In this document: piece by piece, positions 42,247 through 53,109 of the stretch
Layout: each line of letters begins with the position of its first letter
How positions within the stretch are numbered: the first letter of the stretch is position 1
Assembly (NCBI GenBank): GCA_003343625.1
Contig: QAKV01000010.1
Location: forward strand, 1 to 63,334
Direction: 5' to 3'
Length of the DNA: 63,334 bases
Origin: Clostridiales bacterium
Lineage (GTDB): Bacteria; Bacillota; Clostridia; Lachnospirales; Lachnospiraceae
Notes under the pieces: model-generated
Told to the model about the DNA's origin: nothing
The model's input: only the letters and a program-made list of their open reading frames with translations
Database searches by the model: none
Made by a program: the position numbers and the translations under genes

Positions 42247-44247
42247 TCAGAGGATCGCGGCGCCTGCCTGGAAGACGATGACGCTGCAGATCCAGGCGAA
42301 TACGAGCCAGAAAGCCATCAGTCCCAGCGTGAAGCGCAAAGAACCGCTCTCCTTTTTGATCGTTCCGATGGTAGCCGCGCAGGGAATGTAGAGCAGGACG
42401 AAGAGCATCAGACAAAAAGCGTTTAGGGCTCCGAAAGAAGGATCCACCGCCCGGATGTTGTCCAATATCGTCTGCATTCCCGCAGCGGAATTGGCATTGG
42501 ATACGCCGAAGAGGACGGAAAAGCTGGAAACCACCACTTCCTTGGCGGAAAGTCCTGAAATCAGCGCTACTGCGATCTGCCACATCCCCAGCCCGGCAGG
42601 AGCGAGTACGGGCACCAGAATCCTTCCGATCATGGCGCCGAAGCTGTCCGCCGTCCTCGCCACCATCCCGTGAGGGCCGAAATTCAGCACAAACCAGATA
42701 GCGATGGACGCCACGAAGATAGTAGTCCCGGCCTTCGTCAGATAGTCCTTGAGCTTGTTCCAAACATAAACCCGGGTCGTCCGCGGGTTCGGACGCTTAT
42801 ATTCCGGCAGCTCGATGAGCAGGGAATCGTTGATCTTTCCCTTCTCCATCCGGTTCATCGCCAGGGCCACCAGGATGGCCATCACGAGCCCGATCACATA
42901 CATGGAAAAGGCCGGGAGCATGGGATTTTCGGGAAAGAACATCTCCGAAAAGAGCACGTACACCGGCAGCCTGGCTGAACAGGACATGAAGGGAGTAATC
43001 ACCATCACTTTTCTTCTGTCGTGCTCTGTCTCCAGCGCCCTGGTCGCCATGATGGCGGGCACCGTGCAGCCGAACCCCAAAATCATCGGCAGAAATGCTC
43101 TTCCGGACAATCCCACCTTCCCCATGATGCCGTCCATCACATAGGCCACACGGGACATATAGCCGGAATCCTCCAGAATGCCCAGCGCCAGGAAGAGGAT
43201 GAAAATATTCGGCAAAAAAGTCAGGATTCCTCCCACTCCGGCAATCACCCCGTCCACCACCAGGGAAATGGCCCAGTCGGAAGCCGAGACCGCTGTCAGA
43301 AGCCCTCTCGCCACTTCGGAGACCCATCCCAAAGCCACTTCAAAACCGCCCTTCAAAAAGTCTCCCACCGCGAAGGTGAGGAAAAAAACCAAGGCCATGA
43401 TACACAAAAACACGGGAACACCCCAAACCGGGTGAGTCAAAAGACGATCGACCCGATCCGTAGTCGCCGCCCGCTTTTCCTTATGAAAGAGCGTTTCTGC
43501 GACCACCTCTTCTATGTACTGATACTTTTTCCGGATGATCTCATTCTCATAGCTTCTGTCCACCACGCTGCCCATCTCCATGGGGTGTTCTCCGGTCACC
43601 TGCTCGTCGTTTTCCAGCAGCTTGATGGCATGCCAACGGGTCATGGCGTGGCTGGGATAACGGGCCTGCATCATCGCTTCCAGCCGGGAAATCTTATCTT
43701 CCAGCTCCGGCCCGTAATTCATCACATCCTCCTTGGGCCCTTCCTCATAATGATGCACCACCGCGTGTAACAGGATATCCAGCCCTGTCCTCTTCGCGGC
43801 CGAAACCGGAACCACGGGGATTCCGCCCAACATTTCCGGCAGTCGATGCAGATCGATCTCCATGCCTCGCTCCTTGACGATATCCATCATATTCAGGGCC
43901 AGGATCACGGGCTTTCCCAGCTCCAGAAGCTGAAGGGTCAGATATAGATTTCGCTCCAGACTGGAAGCGTCCACCACGTTCACGATGGCCTCTATATCGT
44001 CATCCATCACGCATTTTCTGGTCACCTGCTCCTCGATGGTATAGCAGCTCAGGGAATAGATTCCGGGCGTGTCCACCAGCTTGATCTGATACCCTTCATA
44101 CTCAATATTTCCCTCGAATTTTTCCACCGTGACGCCCGGCCAGTTGGCCACCTTCAGTTTCGCCCCCGTCACTGCATTAAACAACGTGGTCTTTCCGCAA
44201 TTTGGATTTCCTACAAATGCCACATGAATGTGTCTGTCCTGCTTCAT
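42247..44247 (-). CDS. feoB: Ferrous iron transport protein B (system 2)
   Basis: A 666-residue FeoB: GNPNCGKTTLFNAVTG, the G3 VDTPGIYSLSCYTIEEQ and G4 ALNMMD, then Gate motifs with GCTVPAIMATRALETE and membrane segments to the end. It differs from the system 1 protein in length and sequence, so it is a true second system. It overlaps the feoA stop by four bases (44244-44247) and is the last gene of its operon; no Cys-rich FeoB-associated gene follows. Confidence 0.95.
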   Translation of the reverse strand: MKQDRHIHVAFVGNPNCGKTTLFNAVTGAKLKVANWPGVTVEKFEGNIEYEGYQIKLVDTPGIYSLSCYTIEEQVTRKCVMDDDIEAIVNVVDASSLERNLYLTLQLLELGKPVILALNMMDIVKERGMEIDLHRLPEMLGGIPVVPVSAAKRTGLDILLHAVVHHYEEGPKEDVMNYGPELEDKISRLEAMMQARYPSHAMTRWHAIKLLENDEQVTGEHPMEMGSVVDRSYENEIIRKKYQYIEEVVAETLFHKEKRAATTDRVDRLLTHPVWGVPVFLCIMALVFFLTFAVGDFLKGGFEVALGWVSEVARGLLTAVSASDWAISLVVDGVIAGVGGILTFLPNIFILFLALGILEDSGYMSRVAYVMDGIMGKVGLSGRAFLPMILGFGCTVPAIMATRALETEHDRRKVMVITPFMSCSARLPVYVLFSEMFFPENPMLPAFSMYVIGLVMAILVALAMNRMEKGKINDSLLIELPEYKRPNPRTTRVYVWNKLKDYLTKAGTTIFVASIAIWFVLNFGPHGMVARTADSFGAMIGRILVPVLAPAGLGMWQIAVALISGLSAKEVVVSSFSVLFGVSNANSAAGMQTILDNIRAVDPSFGALNAFCLMLFVLLYIPCAATIGTIKKESGSLRFTLGLMAFWLVFAWICSVIVFQAGAAIL

Positions 44248-44477
44248 CTTTCGTCTTCCTCCGGATCCACTTCAATATGCGCGCTGATATGTTTTCCTAC
44301 CGCCAGACGCGTACCGCGCACGTACAGAATCAGCGCCCCCCTCCGCTTTCGATTGAGCACCCGGATACTGGTGCCTTCGTTCAGGCCCAGCGCCTGCAGG
44401 CGGCGCATCAGGCTCTCCTCCATCCGCATATTGCGCACTTTATAAGCGCATCCCTTTTCCCCTTCGTATAAAGTCAT
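44244..44477 (-). CDS. feoA: FeoA-domain protein (system 2)
   Basis: A 77-residue FeoA protein: MRRLQALGLNEGTSIRVLNR and GALILYVRGTRLAVGKHISA cover the conserved strands, and there is an acidic C-terminal end (DPEEDER). It is translationally coupled to feoB by a four-base overlap. Its promoter and operator are at 44490-44541. A GAGGCGAG site precedes the ATG. Confidence 0.9.
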   Translation of the reverse strand: MTLYEGEKGCAYKVRNMRMEESLMRRLQALGLNEGTSIRVLNRKRRGALILYVRGTRLAVGKHISAHIEVDPEEDER

Positions 44478-44489
44478 ATTCTCGCCTCT

Positions 44490-44541
44490 TAATCGAAATT
44501 TTTTCTCATCTCGATTATACCATCCGGTTTGAAGCTGTCAA
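44490..44541 (-). promoter_or_regulatory. Promoter and operator of feo operon 2
   Basis: Minus-strand -35 TTGACA (plus 44536-44541), 16-base spacer and -10 TATAAT (plus 44514-44519). An inverted repeat TAATCGA/TCGATTA (44490-44496 with 44511-44517) overlaps the -10 and the start region. This is unlike the TTAG/CTAA sites of feo operon 1, suggesting a different regulator. Confidence 0.65.
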
Positions 44542-44580
44542 CTTTTTTTGCAGTTGTCTAACTTTCGCCCGATCGCCCTC

Positions 44581-45993
44581 TCACTTTCTCGCCTCCGGCA
44601 GTCTGGTGCGAAACAGCTGATGTGCCAGCTGCTTGCCGTTGAAGGGGATCAACGGATACAGATAGCTCTGACTGCTCACCGTCCGGTTCGTCGCGATGCT
44701 CAAAATCAGGATCAGCACTCCCGCCACATAGCCCCAGACGCCGAAGATCGCCGTTAAAATCAGGTTAATAATCCGCATGAACTTCAGGGCATATCCCAGC
44801 TCATAACTGTTCTGCGTATAGTTGGCCACCGCCACAAACGCCATATACAGCATGACTTCGCTGTTGAACCAGCCGCTCTTGACCGAAAATTCCCCCAAAA
44901 CCAATGCCGCCATCACGGACAGGGGCGTACTGAGCATATTCGGCGTGTTCACCGCCGCCAGCTTCAGTCCATCGATGGCCAGCTCCAGGATCAAAAGCTG
45001 CCAGATCAGCGGAATGTTCACCGTATCCCGAAGGAGGATGAAGTCGAAAGATTCCGGAATCCACTGGGGATTCTGCATCAACAGAAGGAATGTGGGCGTC
45101 AGGAAATAGGTGATGATCGCGATCAGCATTCTGGACAGCCTCAGATAGGTCCCCGTAATCGGTGGAAAATAATAATCGTCCGCTTCCTCGATCACATCGA
45201 AAAAGGTGGTGGGCGTGATCATCGCGGAAGGAGAATTATCCACCAGAATGATGATATTCCCTTCCAGAACCTGCGCGGCGGCCGTATCCGGCCGTTCCGT
45301 ATATTTGAATTTCGGAAAGGGATTGTACCATCGCCTCTGATAAAGACATTCCGCCAGGCTCTCCTGATTGAGCGTCAGGGCATCCACCTTCAGCTGTCCG
45401 ATCCGATCTTTGATCTTCTGCAGAAACGTCTGATCCACCCGATCCTGCATATAGCACACGACGATATCCGTCTGGGATGTGGAACCCGCCTTCAGCATCT
45501 CCATCCGAAGCTGAGGACTTCTGATCCTCCTGCGGATCAGGGCAGTATTGAATACCACCGTCTCCACGAAACCGTCCTTGGATCCCCTCAGCACCTTGTC
45601 CTTCTCCGGTTCCGCAACGCCCCGGGCCGGATAGGTTCTGGCATCGATCAGGATACATCTGTCGTACCCCTCGATGAACAGCGCCACCACCCCGGACATG
45701 ACGCAATATTCGATCTCTTCCCAGCTTTCCTTTAAGTCCACTTCGCCATAAGGCACCAGCTGCTTGCTCATGGTATGGGCATCCGCCGGCATCTTGTCCG
45801 GCGTGATCCCGATGAAGTGCTGCATCAGCTTCTGCATCACTTCGTCCTTACAGAAGCCGTCTATCATATAGAAGCAGGCCTGTCTTCCGCCGATTTCCAT
45901 CACCCGGTACAGCACATCGAAATTGGTTCCCACACCCAGCCGCCCGTTGATATACTTCATATTTTCCGCCAGCACGCCGCTCATTTTTTCCAT
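44581..45993 (-). CDS. Spore germination protein, GerA/SpoVAF family
   Basis: A 470-residue protein with a soluble N-terminal domain (1-270) and about five membrane segments in the C-terminal half, the GerA (A-subunit) fold. It contains GYDRCILIDARTYPARGVAE, LIRRRIRSPQLRMEMLKAGS, VDALTLNQESLAECL and the NSPSAMITPTTFFDVIEEAD motif typical of GerXA/SpoVAF proteins. It is alone, with no GerB or GerC partner beside it, which is more like SpoVAF or an orphan receptor subunit. It indicates a spore-forming organism or ancestor. Expression in the forespore is expected but no sigma-G site was identified. Confidence 0.9.
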   Translation of the reverse strand: MEKMSGVLAENMKYINGRLGVGTNFDVLYRVMEIGGRQACFYMIDGFCKDEVMQKLMQHFIGITPDKMPADAHTMSKQLVPYGEVDLKESWEEIEYCVMSGVVALFIEGYDRCILIDARTYPARGVAEPEKDKVLRGSKDGFVETVVFNTALIRRRIRSPQLRMEMLKAGSTSQTDIVVCYMQDRVDQTFLQKIKDRIGQLKVDALTLNQESLAECLYQRRWYNPFPKFKYTERPDTAAAQVLEGNIIILVDNSPSAMITPTTFFDVIEEADDYYFPPITGTYLRLSRMLIAIITYFLTPTFLLLMQNPQWIPESFDFILLRDTVNIPLIWQLLILELAIDGLKLAAVNTPNMLSTPLSVMAALVLGEFSVKSGWFNSEVMLYMAFVAVANYTQNSYELGYALKFMRIINLILTAIFGVWGYVAGVLILILSIATNRTVSSQSYLYPLIPFNGKQLAHQLFRTRLPEARK

Positions 45994-46203
45994 GCTCAGA
46001 ATCCTTCCTTCCGGCCCTTTTTGTTCCAGTGTGTCCCTTTTGCCCGAAATTATACGTCGCGTTTCCCGGCAAAAAAGAGCCCGAAAAGAAAAGCGGGAGA
46101 TGGCATAACGGATAATGCGCCGGGATTCTGCGCATACTGTCTGCGAAACACATTTTCATCGTCAATGAAAAGGGTTCGCGCATGAACCGAAAAGGAGATC
46201 GGG

Positions 46204-46389
46204 ATGAAAGACGAAGATTACAATATCACAGAAGAACAGGACCAGCTCGGCATCGCTTCCTTTACGGACTGCACCGGGCTGATCCCCTCCGGAACGGTGG
46301 ATGAGAAAGAGTTGGCGATCTATCGGGATCTCTACCCGTTCGGCCAGCCAAACGCAGAGCGGGGGCCGAAACGCGATTCCGCAAAATAG
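46204..46389 (+). CDS. Small acidic hypothetical protein
   Basis: A 61-residue protein starting MKDEDYNITEEQDQLGIASF and ending in a basic tail (GPKRDSAK). It has AAAAGGAG eight bases before the ATG and a good intrinsic terminator after the stop, so a real transcript is likely. It contains the segment ELAIYRDLYPFGQP, which I half-recognise from small proteins near spore germination genes but cannot name. No membrane segment or cysteine cluster beyond DCTG is present. It is divergent from the gerA-like gene. Confidence 0.6.
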   Translation: MKDEDYNITEEQDQLGIASFTDCTGLIPSGTVDEKELAIYRDLYPFGQPNAERGPKRDSAK

Positions 46390-46420
46390 TTCCGTCCGTT
46401 ACCCGGCGGGCACCACCCAA

Positions 46421-46463
46421 AAAAGGGAACCGGCCATCTGATCTGATGGCCGATTCCCCTTTT
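46421..46463 (+). terminator. Terminator of the small acidic protein gene
   Basis: AAAAGGGAA..GGCCATC pairs with GATGGCC..TTCCCCTTTT (46421-46438 with 46445-46463), with a two-base internal mismatch, ending in T residues. It is immediately next to the second copy of the palindromic repeat. Confidence 0.75.
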
Positions 46464-46465
46464 CC

Positions 46466-46521
46466 TTTTCATACGATAGGAAATTTCATTTCCTATCGTA
46501 TGAAAAAAGACGCTACGCTGA
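46466..46521 (-). repeat. Palindromic dispersed repeat, copy 2 (groEL terminator)
   Basis: A 19-bp perfect stem (46466-46484 with 46488-46506) with a 3-base loop, beginning two bases from the groEL stop codon. Over 56 bases its minus strand matches the plus strand of 260-315 with three differences: G260-region base 266 vs T here, and the stem pair T-A (279/311) vs C-G (46502/46470). The T run before the stem on the minus strand and the A tract on the other side fit a terminator. Confidence 0.85.
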
Positions 46522-46522
46522 A

Positions 46523-48462
<1,940 letters not shown>

Positions 48463-48510
48463 GATAACTGCCTCCTTATTATGAAAGATTCACTTTCTTT
48501 TGTGAAGTTG

Positions 48511-48537
48511 TTAGCACTCATTTATGTCGAGTGCTAA
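48511..48537 (-). promoter_or_regulatory. CIRCE operator of groESL
   Basis: TTAGCACTC (48511-48519), nine bases, GAGTGCTAA (48529-48537): a perfect match to the HrcA-binding CIRCE consensus TTAGCACTC-N9-GAGTGCTAA. It lies in the groES leader and predicts HrcA repression and heat induction. hrcA itself is not in the window. Confidence 0.97.
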
Positions 48538-48712
48538 ACACTATATGTATATTATGTTTCTTTTCCTCAATATGCAACACGATCTACAATTACTTTTCTT
48601 ATGTTTTCTAAAGAAATCTTAGATTTTTAAAGTTTTTCTTCGTTTTTCTTATTTTGTGCCTCAAAAGTGGATTTCATATTTTTTTTACATTTGACCGCAG
48701 CCCGCGCGAGCC

Positions 48713-48764
48713 AAAAAACGCCATGACAGAAGCCGCATCCTCCGCGCGCTCTGGCATGGCGTTT
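48713..48764 (-). terminator. efp terminator
   Basis: AAACGCCATG-ACAGA pairs with TCTG-CATGGCGTTT (48715-48730 with 48750-48764), a 14-bp stem with a central bulge, followed on the minus strand by six T. It ends the efp transcript. Confidence 0.8.
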
Positions 48765-48783
48765 CTTTTTTCTTTCTTTTCGC

Positions 48784-49341
48784 TCAGACTCTGGACAAAT
48801 ATTCGCCGGTTCTGGTATCGATCTTGATCACATCGCCCTCGTTGACGAACAGAGGAACGTTCACCTGAGCGCCGGTTTCAACCGTGGCGGGCTTGCTCGC
48901 GCCGGTAGCGGTATCTCCCTTGAATCCGGGTTCCGTCTCGGTGATCGCCAACTCCACGAACAGGGGGGGCTCTACCGCGAACACGCTGCCATTGTGGGAG
49001 CAGATCTTGCAGATCTCATTCTCCTTCACGAATTTCAGCGCATCGCCGATGGCGTCCTTATTGAGGGAAATCTGATCATAGGTTTCGGTATCCATGAATG
49101 TATACAGATCCCCGTCATTATATAAATATTGCATATCCCGTCTGTCGATACGGGCCTGCGGACATTTCTCTGTGGGGCGGAAGGTCTTCTCGACCACACC
49201 ACCGCTCTTGATATTCTTTAACTTCGTTCTAACAAAAGCAGCTCCCTTGCCGGGCTTTACGTGCTGAAATTCGATGATCTGATAAACGTTGCCTTCAAAT
49301 TCGATGGTAATGCCATTTCTGAAATCACCTGCAGAAATCAT
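48784..49341 (-). CDS. efp: Translation elongation factor P
   Basis: A 185-residue protein in three beta-barrels: [40 protein letters not shown] (the loop carrying the modifiable Lys in PGKGAA) and the C-terminal [17 protein letters not shown]. It rescues ribosomes stalled at polyproline. AGGAGGAAG precedes the ATG. It is monocistronic with the terminator at 48713-48764. Confidence 0.97.
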   Translation of the reverse strand: MISAGDFRNGITIEFEGNVYQIIEFQHVKPGKGAAFVRTKLKNIKSGGVVEKTFRPTEKCPQARIDRRDMQYLYNDGDLYTFMDTETYDQISLNKDAIGDALKFVKENEICKICSHNGSVFAVEPPLFVELAITETEPGFKGDTATGASKPATVETGAQVNVPLFVNEGDVIKIDTRTGEYLSRV

Positions 49342-49413
49342 ACTGTGTCTTCCTCCTGATCCTATTTCACGGTTTCAAATCCTTTACAAGTGTATCCTAA
49401 AAATCCGCTTTTT

Positions 49414-50910
49414 TCAACTGTTTTTTTCAAAAAGTTCCCCTCGCTCTTCCACCTGTTCCAGCTCAAACCAGAAGGATACTCCGTTTTCGTAGTTGATCAC
49501 CCCATATTTCTGATTCATGGACTCCATGATCGCTTTTACGATGGAGAGCCCCACTCCGCTTCCCCCATATTCCCTCGTCCTGGCCTTGTCCACCTTATAG
49601 AATTTCTCCCACAGATGAGGCAGGGAATCCTCCGGAATCGGAACGCCCGTATTGAATACGGATACCCGGGCGTGACCGTCCTGGCAGACGATCTTAACCT
49701 CGATCACCTTCTCGCCCTCGCAGTGATTGACGGCGTTGGAAAAGTAGTTCATCAGCACCTCTTCCGTCTTGAATTCGTCTCCCCAGACGTAAACCGGCTC
49801 CGCCTGATCCATCCGAACGTCGATTCCATGCTGGTCTGCCAGAATTTTCGCGGACTGCAGATAATTGCGTACCATGGCCGTGATATCGAAGCGTTCCATG
49901 GAAACCGGATCGTTTCCGAACTCCAGTTGGTTTAAGGTGAGCAATTTTTTAACCATCTCATTCATCCTGGAAGCTTCGTCCACGATCACATCGCAGTAAA
50001 AGTTCCTGCTCTCCGGATCGTCGCTGATTCCCTCCTGCAGCCCTTCGGCGTACCCCTGAATCAGGGCGATTGGCGTTTTCAGCTCGTGGGAAACGTTGGA
50101 AAGGAATTCCCGCCGCATCTCATCCACCTGATTCTTCTTCTCGATATCCTTTTTTAATTCATTATTGGCTGTCTTAAGCTCAGAAATCGTAGTTTCCAGC
50201 GTCTCCGAAAGCTTGTTGATATTTTCTCCCAAAAGCGCGATCTCATTGCCGCTCTCTCCATGATACCTGACTTCGAAATCCAGATGGGTCATGCGCTCGG
50301 AAATGTCCGCCAGCTGCAGGATGGGATCCGCAATTCTGCGGGCCACAAACCAGATGATGATGCCGCTGGCGACAGCTCCCAGAACGCCTACATAGGCCAG
50401 AAAACGATTGGCGATCTGCACGCTGTCCCGGATTCCTTCCAACGCGGAACGGATGAGGAAGAAGTTCCCATTGCCCAAAATTCCCCAAATTTCGATATAT
50501 TCCATTCGGGATCTGTCGTCTCCCACGCGCTGGATCACATACTGATCCGTCCGCTTCATCACCGTGGCCGTTTCATCGGTATTCATGAAAATGTGCTGCC
50601 ATAGCTGCTGGCGGATGAATTCATCTCCCCGGAAAGTCATTACCGGTCTTGAATCCGCATCCATTACCAGCAGAGACAGATTGTACTTGGAGCAGCTCTG
50701 CTGCAGCCTCAGCTGAAATGTCTCGGAGTCCATCCCGTCATCTCCAACGGCCTCCTGCAGCTCCCGATACACCTCCAGCAGCACGTTCTGTTTGTTGTGT
50801 ACGTAATATCTCTGTAAAAAGGTGCTGTTGATAAACCAGCACAACAGAATGGTGCCGGCCATGAGCCCGATAAAAACGCCGGCCAACTGCCTGCGGATGG
50901 AATGTTTCAT
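49414..50910 (-). CDS. Sensor histidine kinase
   Basis: About 498 residues: N-terminal membrane helix (about 12-32), an extracellular sensor of about 140 residues, second membrane helix (about 175-195), HAMP, then HisKA with VSHELKTPIALIQGYAEGL (the phospho-His) and a HATPase domain with NYFSNAVNHCEG and GSGVGLSIVKAIME. Overlaps the regulator stop region: RR stop 50913, ATG 50910 with GGAGG seven bases before. It should sense a cell-envelope or extracellular signal and phosphorylate the adjacent OmpR-type regulator. VanS/ResE-like architecture. Confidence 0.92.
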   Translation of the reverse strand: MKHSIRRQLAGVFIGLMAGTILLCWFINSTFLQRYYVHNKQNVLLEVYRELQEAVGDDGMDSETFQLRLQQSCSKYNLSLLVMDADSRPVMTFRGDEFIRQQLWQHIFMNTDETATVMKRTDQYVIQRVGDDRSRMEYIEIWGILGNGNFFLIRSALEGIRDSVQIANRFLAYVGVLGAVASGIIIWFVARRIADPILQLADISERMTHLDFEVRYHGESGNEIALLGENINKLSETLETTISELKTANNELKKDIEKKNQVDEMRREFLSNVSHELKTPIALIQGYAEGLQEGISDDPESRNFYCDVIVDEASRMNEMVKKLLTLNQLEFGNDPVSMERFDITAMVRNYLQSAKILADQHGIDVRMDQAEPVYVWGDEFKTEEVLMNYFSNAVNHCEGEKVIEVKIVCQDGHARVSVFNTGVPIPEDSLPHLWEKFYKVDKARTREYGGSGVGLSIVKAIMESMNQKYGVINYENGVSFWFELEQVEERGELFEKNS

Positions 50911-50912
50911 GT

Positions 50913-51590
50913 TCACGCCTCCAGCTTATACCCCATCCCCCAGATGGTTTTAATCAGCTCTCCCTTATCTCCCAGCTTGCTGCGCAGCTTCTTCACATGG
51001 GTATCGATGGTTCTGGCGTCCCCGAAATAATCGTAATTCCAGACGTTGTTCAGGATCTTCTCCCTGGAAAGGGCGATCCCTCTGTTTTCCATGAAATATG
51101 CCAGCAGTTCGAATTCTTTGTAGCTCAGATCCACGGTTCTGCCGTCGATCTCCACCAGATGGGCCGCTTTGTCCAGATGGATGCCGCCCACATCCAGGAC
51201 TTCGCTTCCATCTCCGCCCTTTCCCGCTCTGCGCAGAACAGCTTCCACTCTGGCCACCAGGATTTTAGGGCTGAAGGGTTTGGAAATATACTCGTCCACT
51301 CCCAGTTCAAACCCCTGCAGCTCGTCCTTTTCATCCGCCCTGGCGGTCAGCATGATGATGGGCACTTTGGAGTAACTTCGAATTTCCCTGCAAACCTGCC
51401 ATCCATCCATCTTCGGCATCATCACGTCCAGAATAATCAGAACGATGTCCTTGTCCGAAAAGAAGATATCCAGCGCTTCGCTTCCGTCTCCGGCCTCCAG
51501 CACCTCGAACCCCTCTCTCTGCAGGAAGTCCTTCACCAGTTTCCGCATCCTGCTCTCATCGTCCACCACGAGAATTTTTCCCTTTTCCAT
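50913..51590 (-). CDS. OmpR/PhoB-family response regulator
   Basis: A 225-residue regulator: receiver domain with DDESRMRKLVKDFL, phospho-acceptor Asp in IILDVMMPKMDGWQ, and the switch KPFSPK; then a winged-helix output domain with LSYKEFELLAYFMENRG, VWNYDYFGDARTIDTHVKKL and RSKLGD. It forms a two-component pair with the kinase encoded three bases downstream. Confidence 0.95.
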   Translation of the reverse strand: MEKGKILVVDDESRMRKLVKDFLQREGFEVLEAGDGSEALDIFFSDKDIVLIILDVMMPKMDGWQVCREIRSYSKVPIIMLTARADEKDELQGFELGVDEYISKPFSPKILVARVEAVLRRAGKGGDGSEVLDVGGIHLDKAAHLVEIDGRTVDLSYKEFELLAYFMENRGIALSREKILNNVWNYDYFGDARTIDTHVKKLRSKLGDKGELIKTIWGMGYKLEA

Positions 51591-51668
51591 CTTCGCCGTC
51601 CGCCTTTCTTTCTTCTGACTTCCCGTCTTTTTTTCAGTATAACAGAAAAGTATGTAAAAACTGTGATT

Positions 51669-53024
51669 TCAGTCCCCGGGTTTTTTATAGGCCAGCTCCT
51701 TCTGAGTTCGCTTCATCAGAATAAAATAGGCCGGTATCAGGAACAGATCCGCCATCACCCAGGCCAGCGGGTTGGCGAAACACACCGCCGGAAAGCCGAA
51801 CACCGGAACCAGGAGAAAACCAGCCAGCGCCCGGGCTACCATCTCGCTGGCGCCGGAAAAAATGGCCAGCCCGCTGTAACCGATCCCCTGAATCAAAAAA
51901 CGGACGTTATTCACGAAGACGAGGGGGATATAGAACGCGCTGTTCGCCGTCAGCATCAACTGTACGTTGTCCAGAATCTCCCTTTCCGAAGAGTCCACGA
52001 ACAGCAGGGCCACATATCTTCCCGTCGCCGCCAGCAGGACGAACGCAGCCGCCGCATAGCCGATGCCGAACAAATTTCCCGTCCGCAGCCCCCGGCGGAT
52101 CCGTTCGGGCTTTCCGGCTCCCACATTTTGCCCTGCAAAAGTCGCCATCGTCGCCCCCAGCGCATCGAAAGGACAGCAAAAGAACATGCTGATCTTGCTG
52201 GCGGCCGTCACGGAGGCCACAGCCATGGATCCCAGCGTGTTCACCGCGCTCTGTAAAACCACGCTGCCGATGGCAGTCACGGAATACTGCAGCCCCATGG
52301 GGACTCCCATGACGAACAGACGGATCACCATGCGAGGCTCAAAGCGCATCTCCTCCCGGCTCATCCTCAGGATCTGGTATTTTTTCTTCATATAGATCAG
52401 ACAGCAGACGCCTGACACGGCCTGGGAAATCACAGTCGCCACCGCTGCCCCGGCCACGCCCATGTGCAGGGCAAGGATGCAGAACAGATCCAGCACGATG
52501 TTCAAAAGCGCCGCGATGACAAGAAAAATGACCGGCGTTTTGGAATCTCCCATGGAACGGATGATGGCGGAAGTCAGGTTGTACAGGATCGTCACGGGTA
52601 TGCCCGCGAATATGATGACGATATAGGCGTAAGAATCGTCGATGATATCCGCCGGCGTCTTCATCCAGATCAGGATGGTCCGGCAAAGCGCTACCGTCAG
52701 CACGGTCAGCACCACCGCAAAAGCGGTTGAAATCCAGATGCTGTTGGCCACATAGCGCCGCATCCCGCTCTCGTCCCTGGCTCCGAACTTCTGGGAAATG
52801 GGGATGGCGAAGCCGCTGCAGATTCCCGTGCAGAAACCGATGATCAGGAAGTTGACGGAGCCCGTGGCGCCCACGGCCGCCAACTCCGTCACGCCCAGGA
52901 ATTTCCCCACGATCAGCGTATCCATCAAATTGTAAAACTGCTGAAACAGATTGCCGAAAAGCAGAGGAACTGCGAATCCCAATATCAGTTTGCCCGGATG
53001 CCCCTGCGTCATATCCTTGATCAT
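51669..53024 (-). CDS. MATE-family multidrug/toxin efflux protein
   Basis: A 451-residue protein with about 12 membrane segments: TQGHPGKLILGFAVPLLFGN near the start, IVGKFLGVTELAAVGATGSV and GVAGAAVATVISQAVSGVCC typical of the NorM/DinF-type MATE fold. It should exchange cations for H+ or Na+. Ribosome site AAAGGGG; the preceding 70 bases fold into a long hairpin that abuts the ATG. Confidence 0.9.
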   Translation of the reverse strand: MIKDMTQGHPGKLILGFAVPLLFGNLFQQFYNLMDTLIVGKFLGVTELAAVGATGSVNFLIIGFCTGICSGFAIPISQKFGARDESGMRRYVANSIWISTAFAVVLTVLTVALCRTILIWMKTPADIIDDSYAYIVIIFAGIPVTILYNLTSAIIRSMGDSKTPVIFLVIAALLNIVLDLFCILALHMGVAGAAVATVISQAVSGVCCLIYMKKKYQILRMSREEMRFEPRMVIRLFVMGVPMGLQYSVTAIGSVVLQSAVNTLGSMAVASVTAASKISMFFCCPFDALGATMATFAGQNVGAGKPERIRRGLRTGNLFGIGYAAAAFVLLAATGRYVALLFVDSSEREILDNVQLMLTANSAFYIPLVFVNNVRFLIQGIGYSGLAIFSGASEMVARALAGFLLVPVFGFPAVCFANPLAWVMADLFLIPAYFILMKRTQKELAYKKPGD

Positions 53025-53094
53025 AAAAAATCCCCTTTCGCTTTTTCATCAGTGTATATACCACGGATCTTCCAAAAGCGCAATGGGGGATTTT
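53025..53094 (-). terminator. Hairpin with T run overlapping the MATE start
   Basis: On the minus strand AAAATCCCC...CGCTTTT (53094-53074) pairs with AAAAGCG...GGGGATTT (53045-53028), the inner 7-bp and outer 8-bp stems separated by a small internal loop, followed by six T (53030-53025) and then the ATG at 53024. It looks like an intrinsic terminator between the flavodoxin and MATE genes, and it also masks the MATE ribosome site. It could act as an attenuator. Confidence 0.55.
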
Positions 53095-53109
53095 CTGAAG
53101 AATTTCAAT

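Larger units (their letters stand above)
48463..48783. other. groES-efp intergenic region
   Basis: From left to right: the groES leader, the CIRCE operator (48511-48537), an AT-rich tract that should hold the groESL promoter (48540-48640, several -10-like words; the exact start is ambiguous), a poly-T-rich segment, and the efp terminator (48713-48764). No gene is present. Confidence 0.6.

Noticed and set aside
42247..44247. The second FeoB as an assembly duplicate of the first
   Set aside because: The two proteins differ in length, in sequence throughout, in neighbours and in promoter, so they are true paralogues.
46100..46203. tRNA-like sequence before the small acidic protein
   Set aside because: No acceptor or anticodon stems and no GGTTCGAATCC arm; the stretch contains only the promoter/leader of the small gene.
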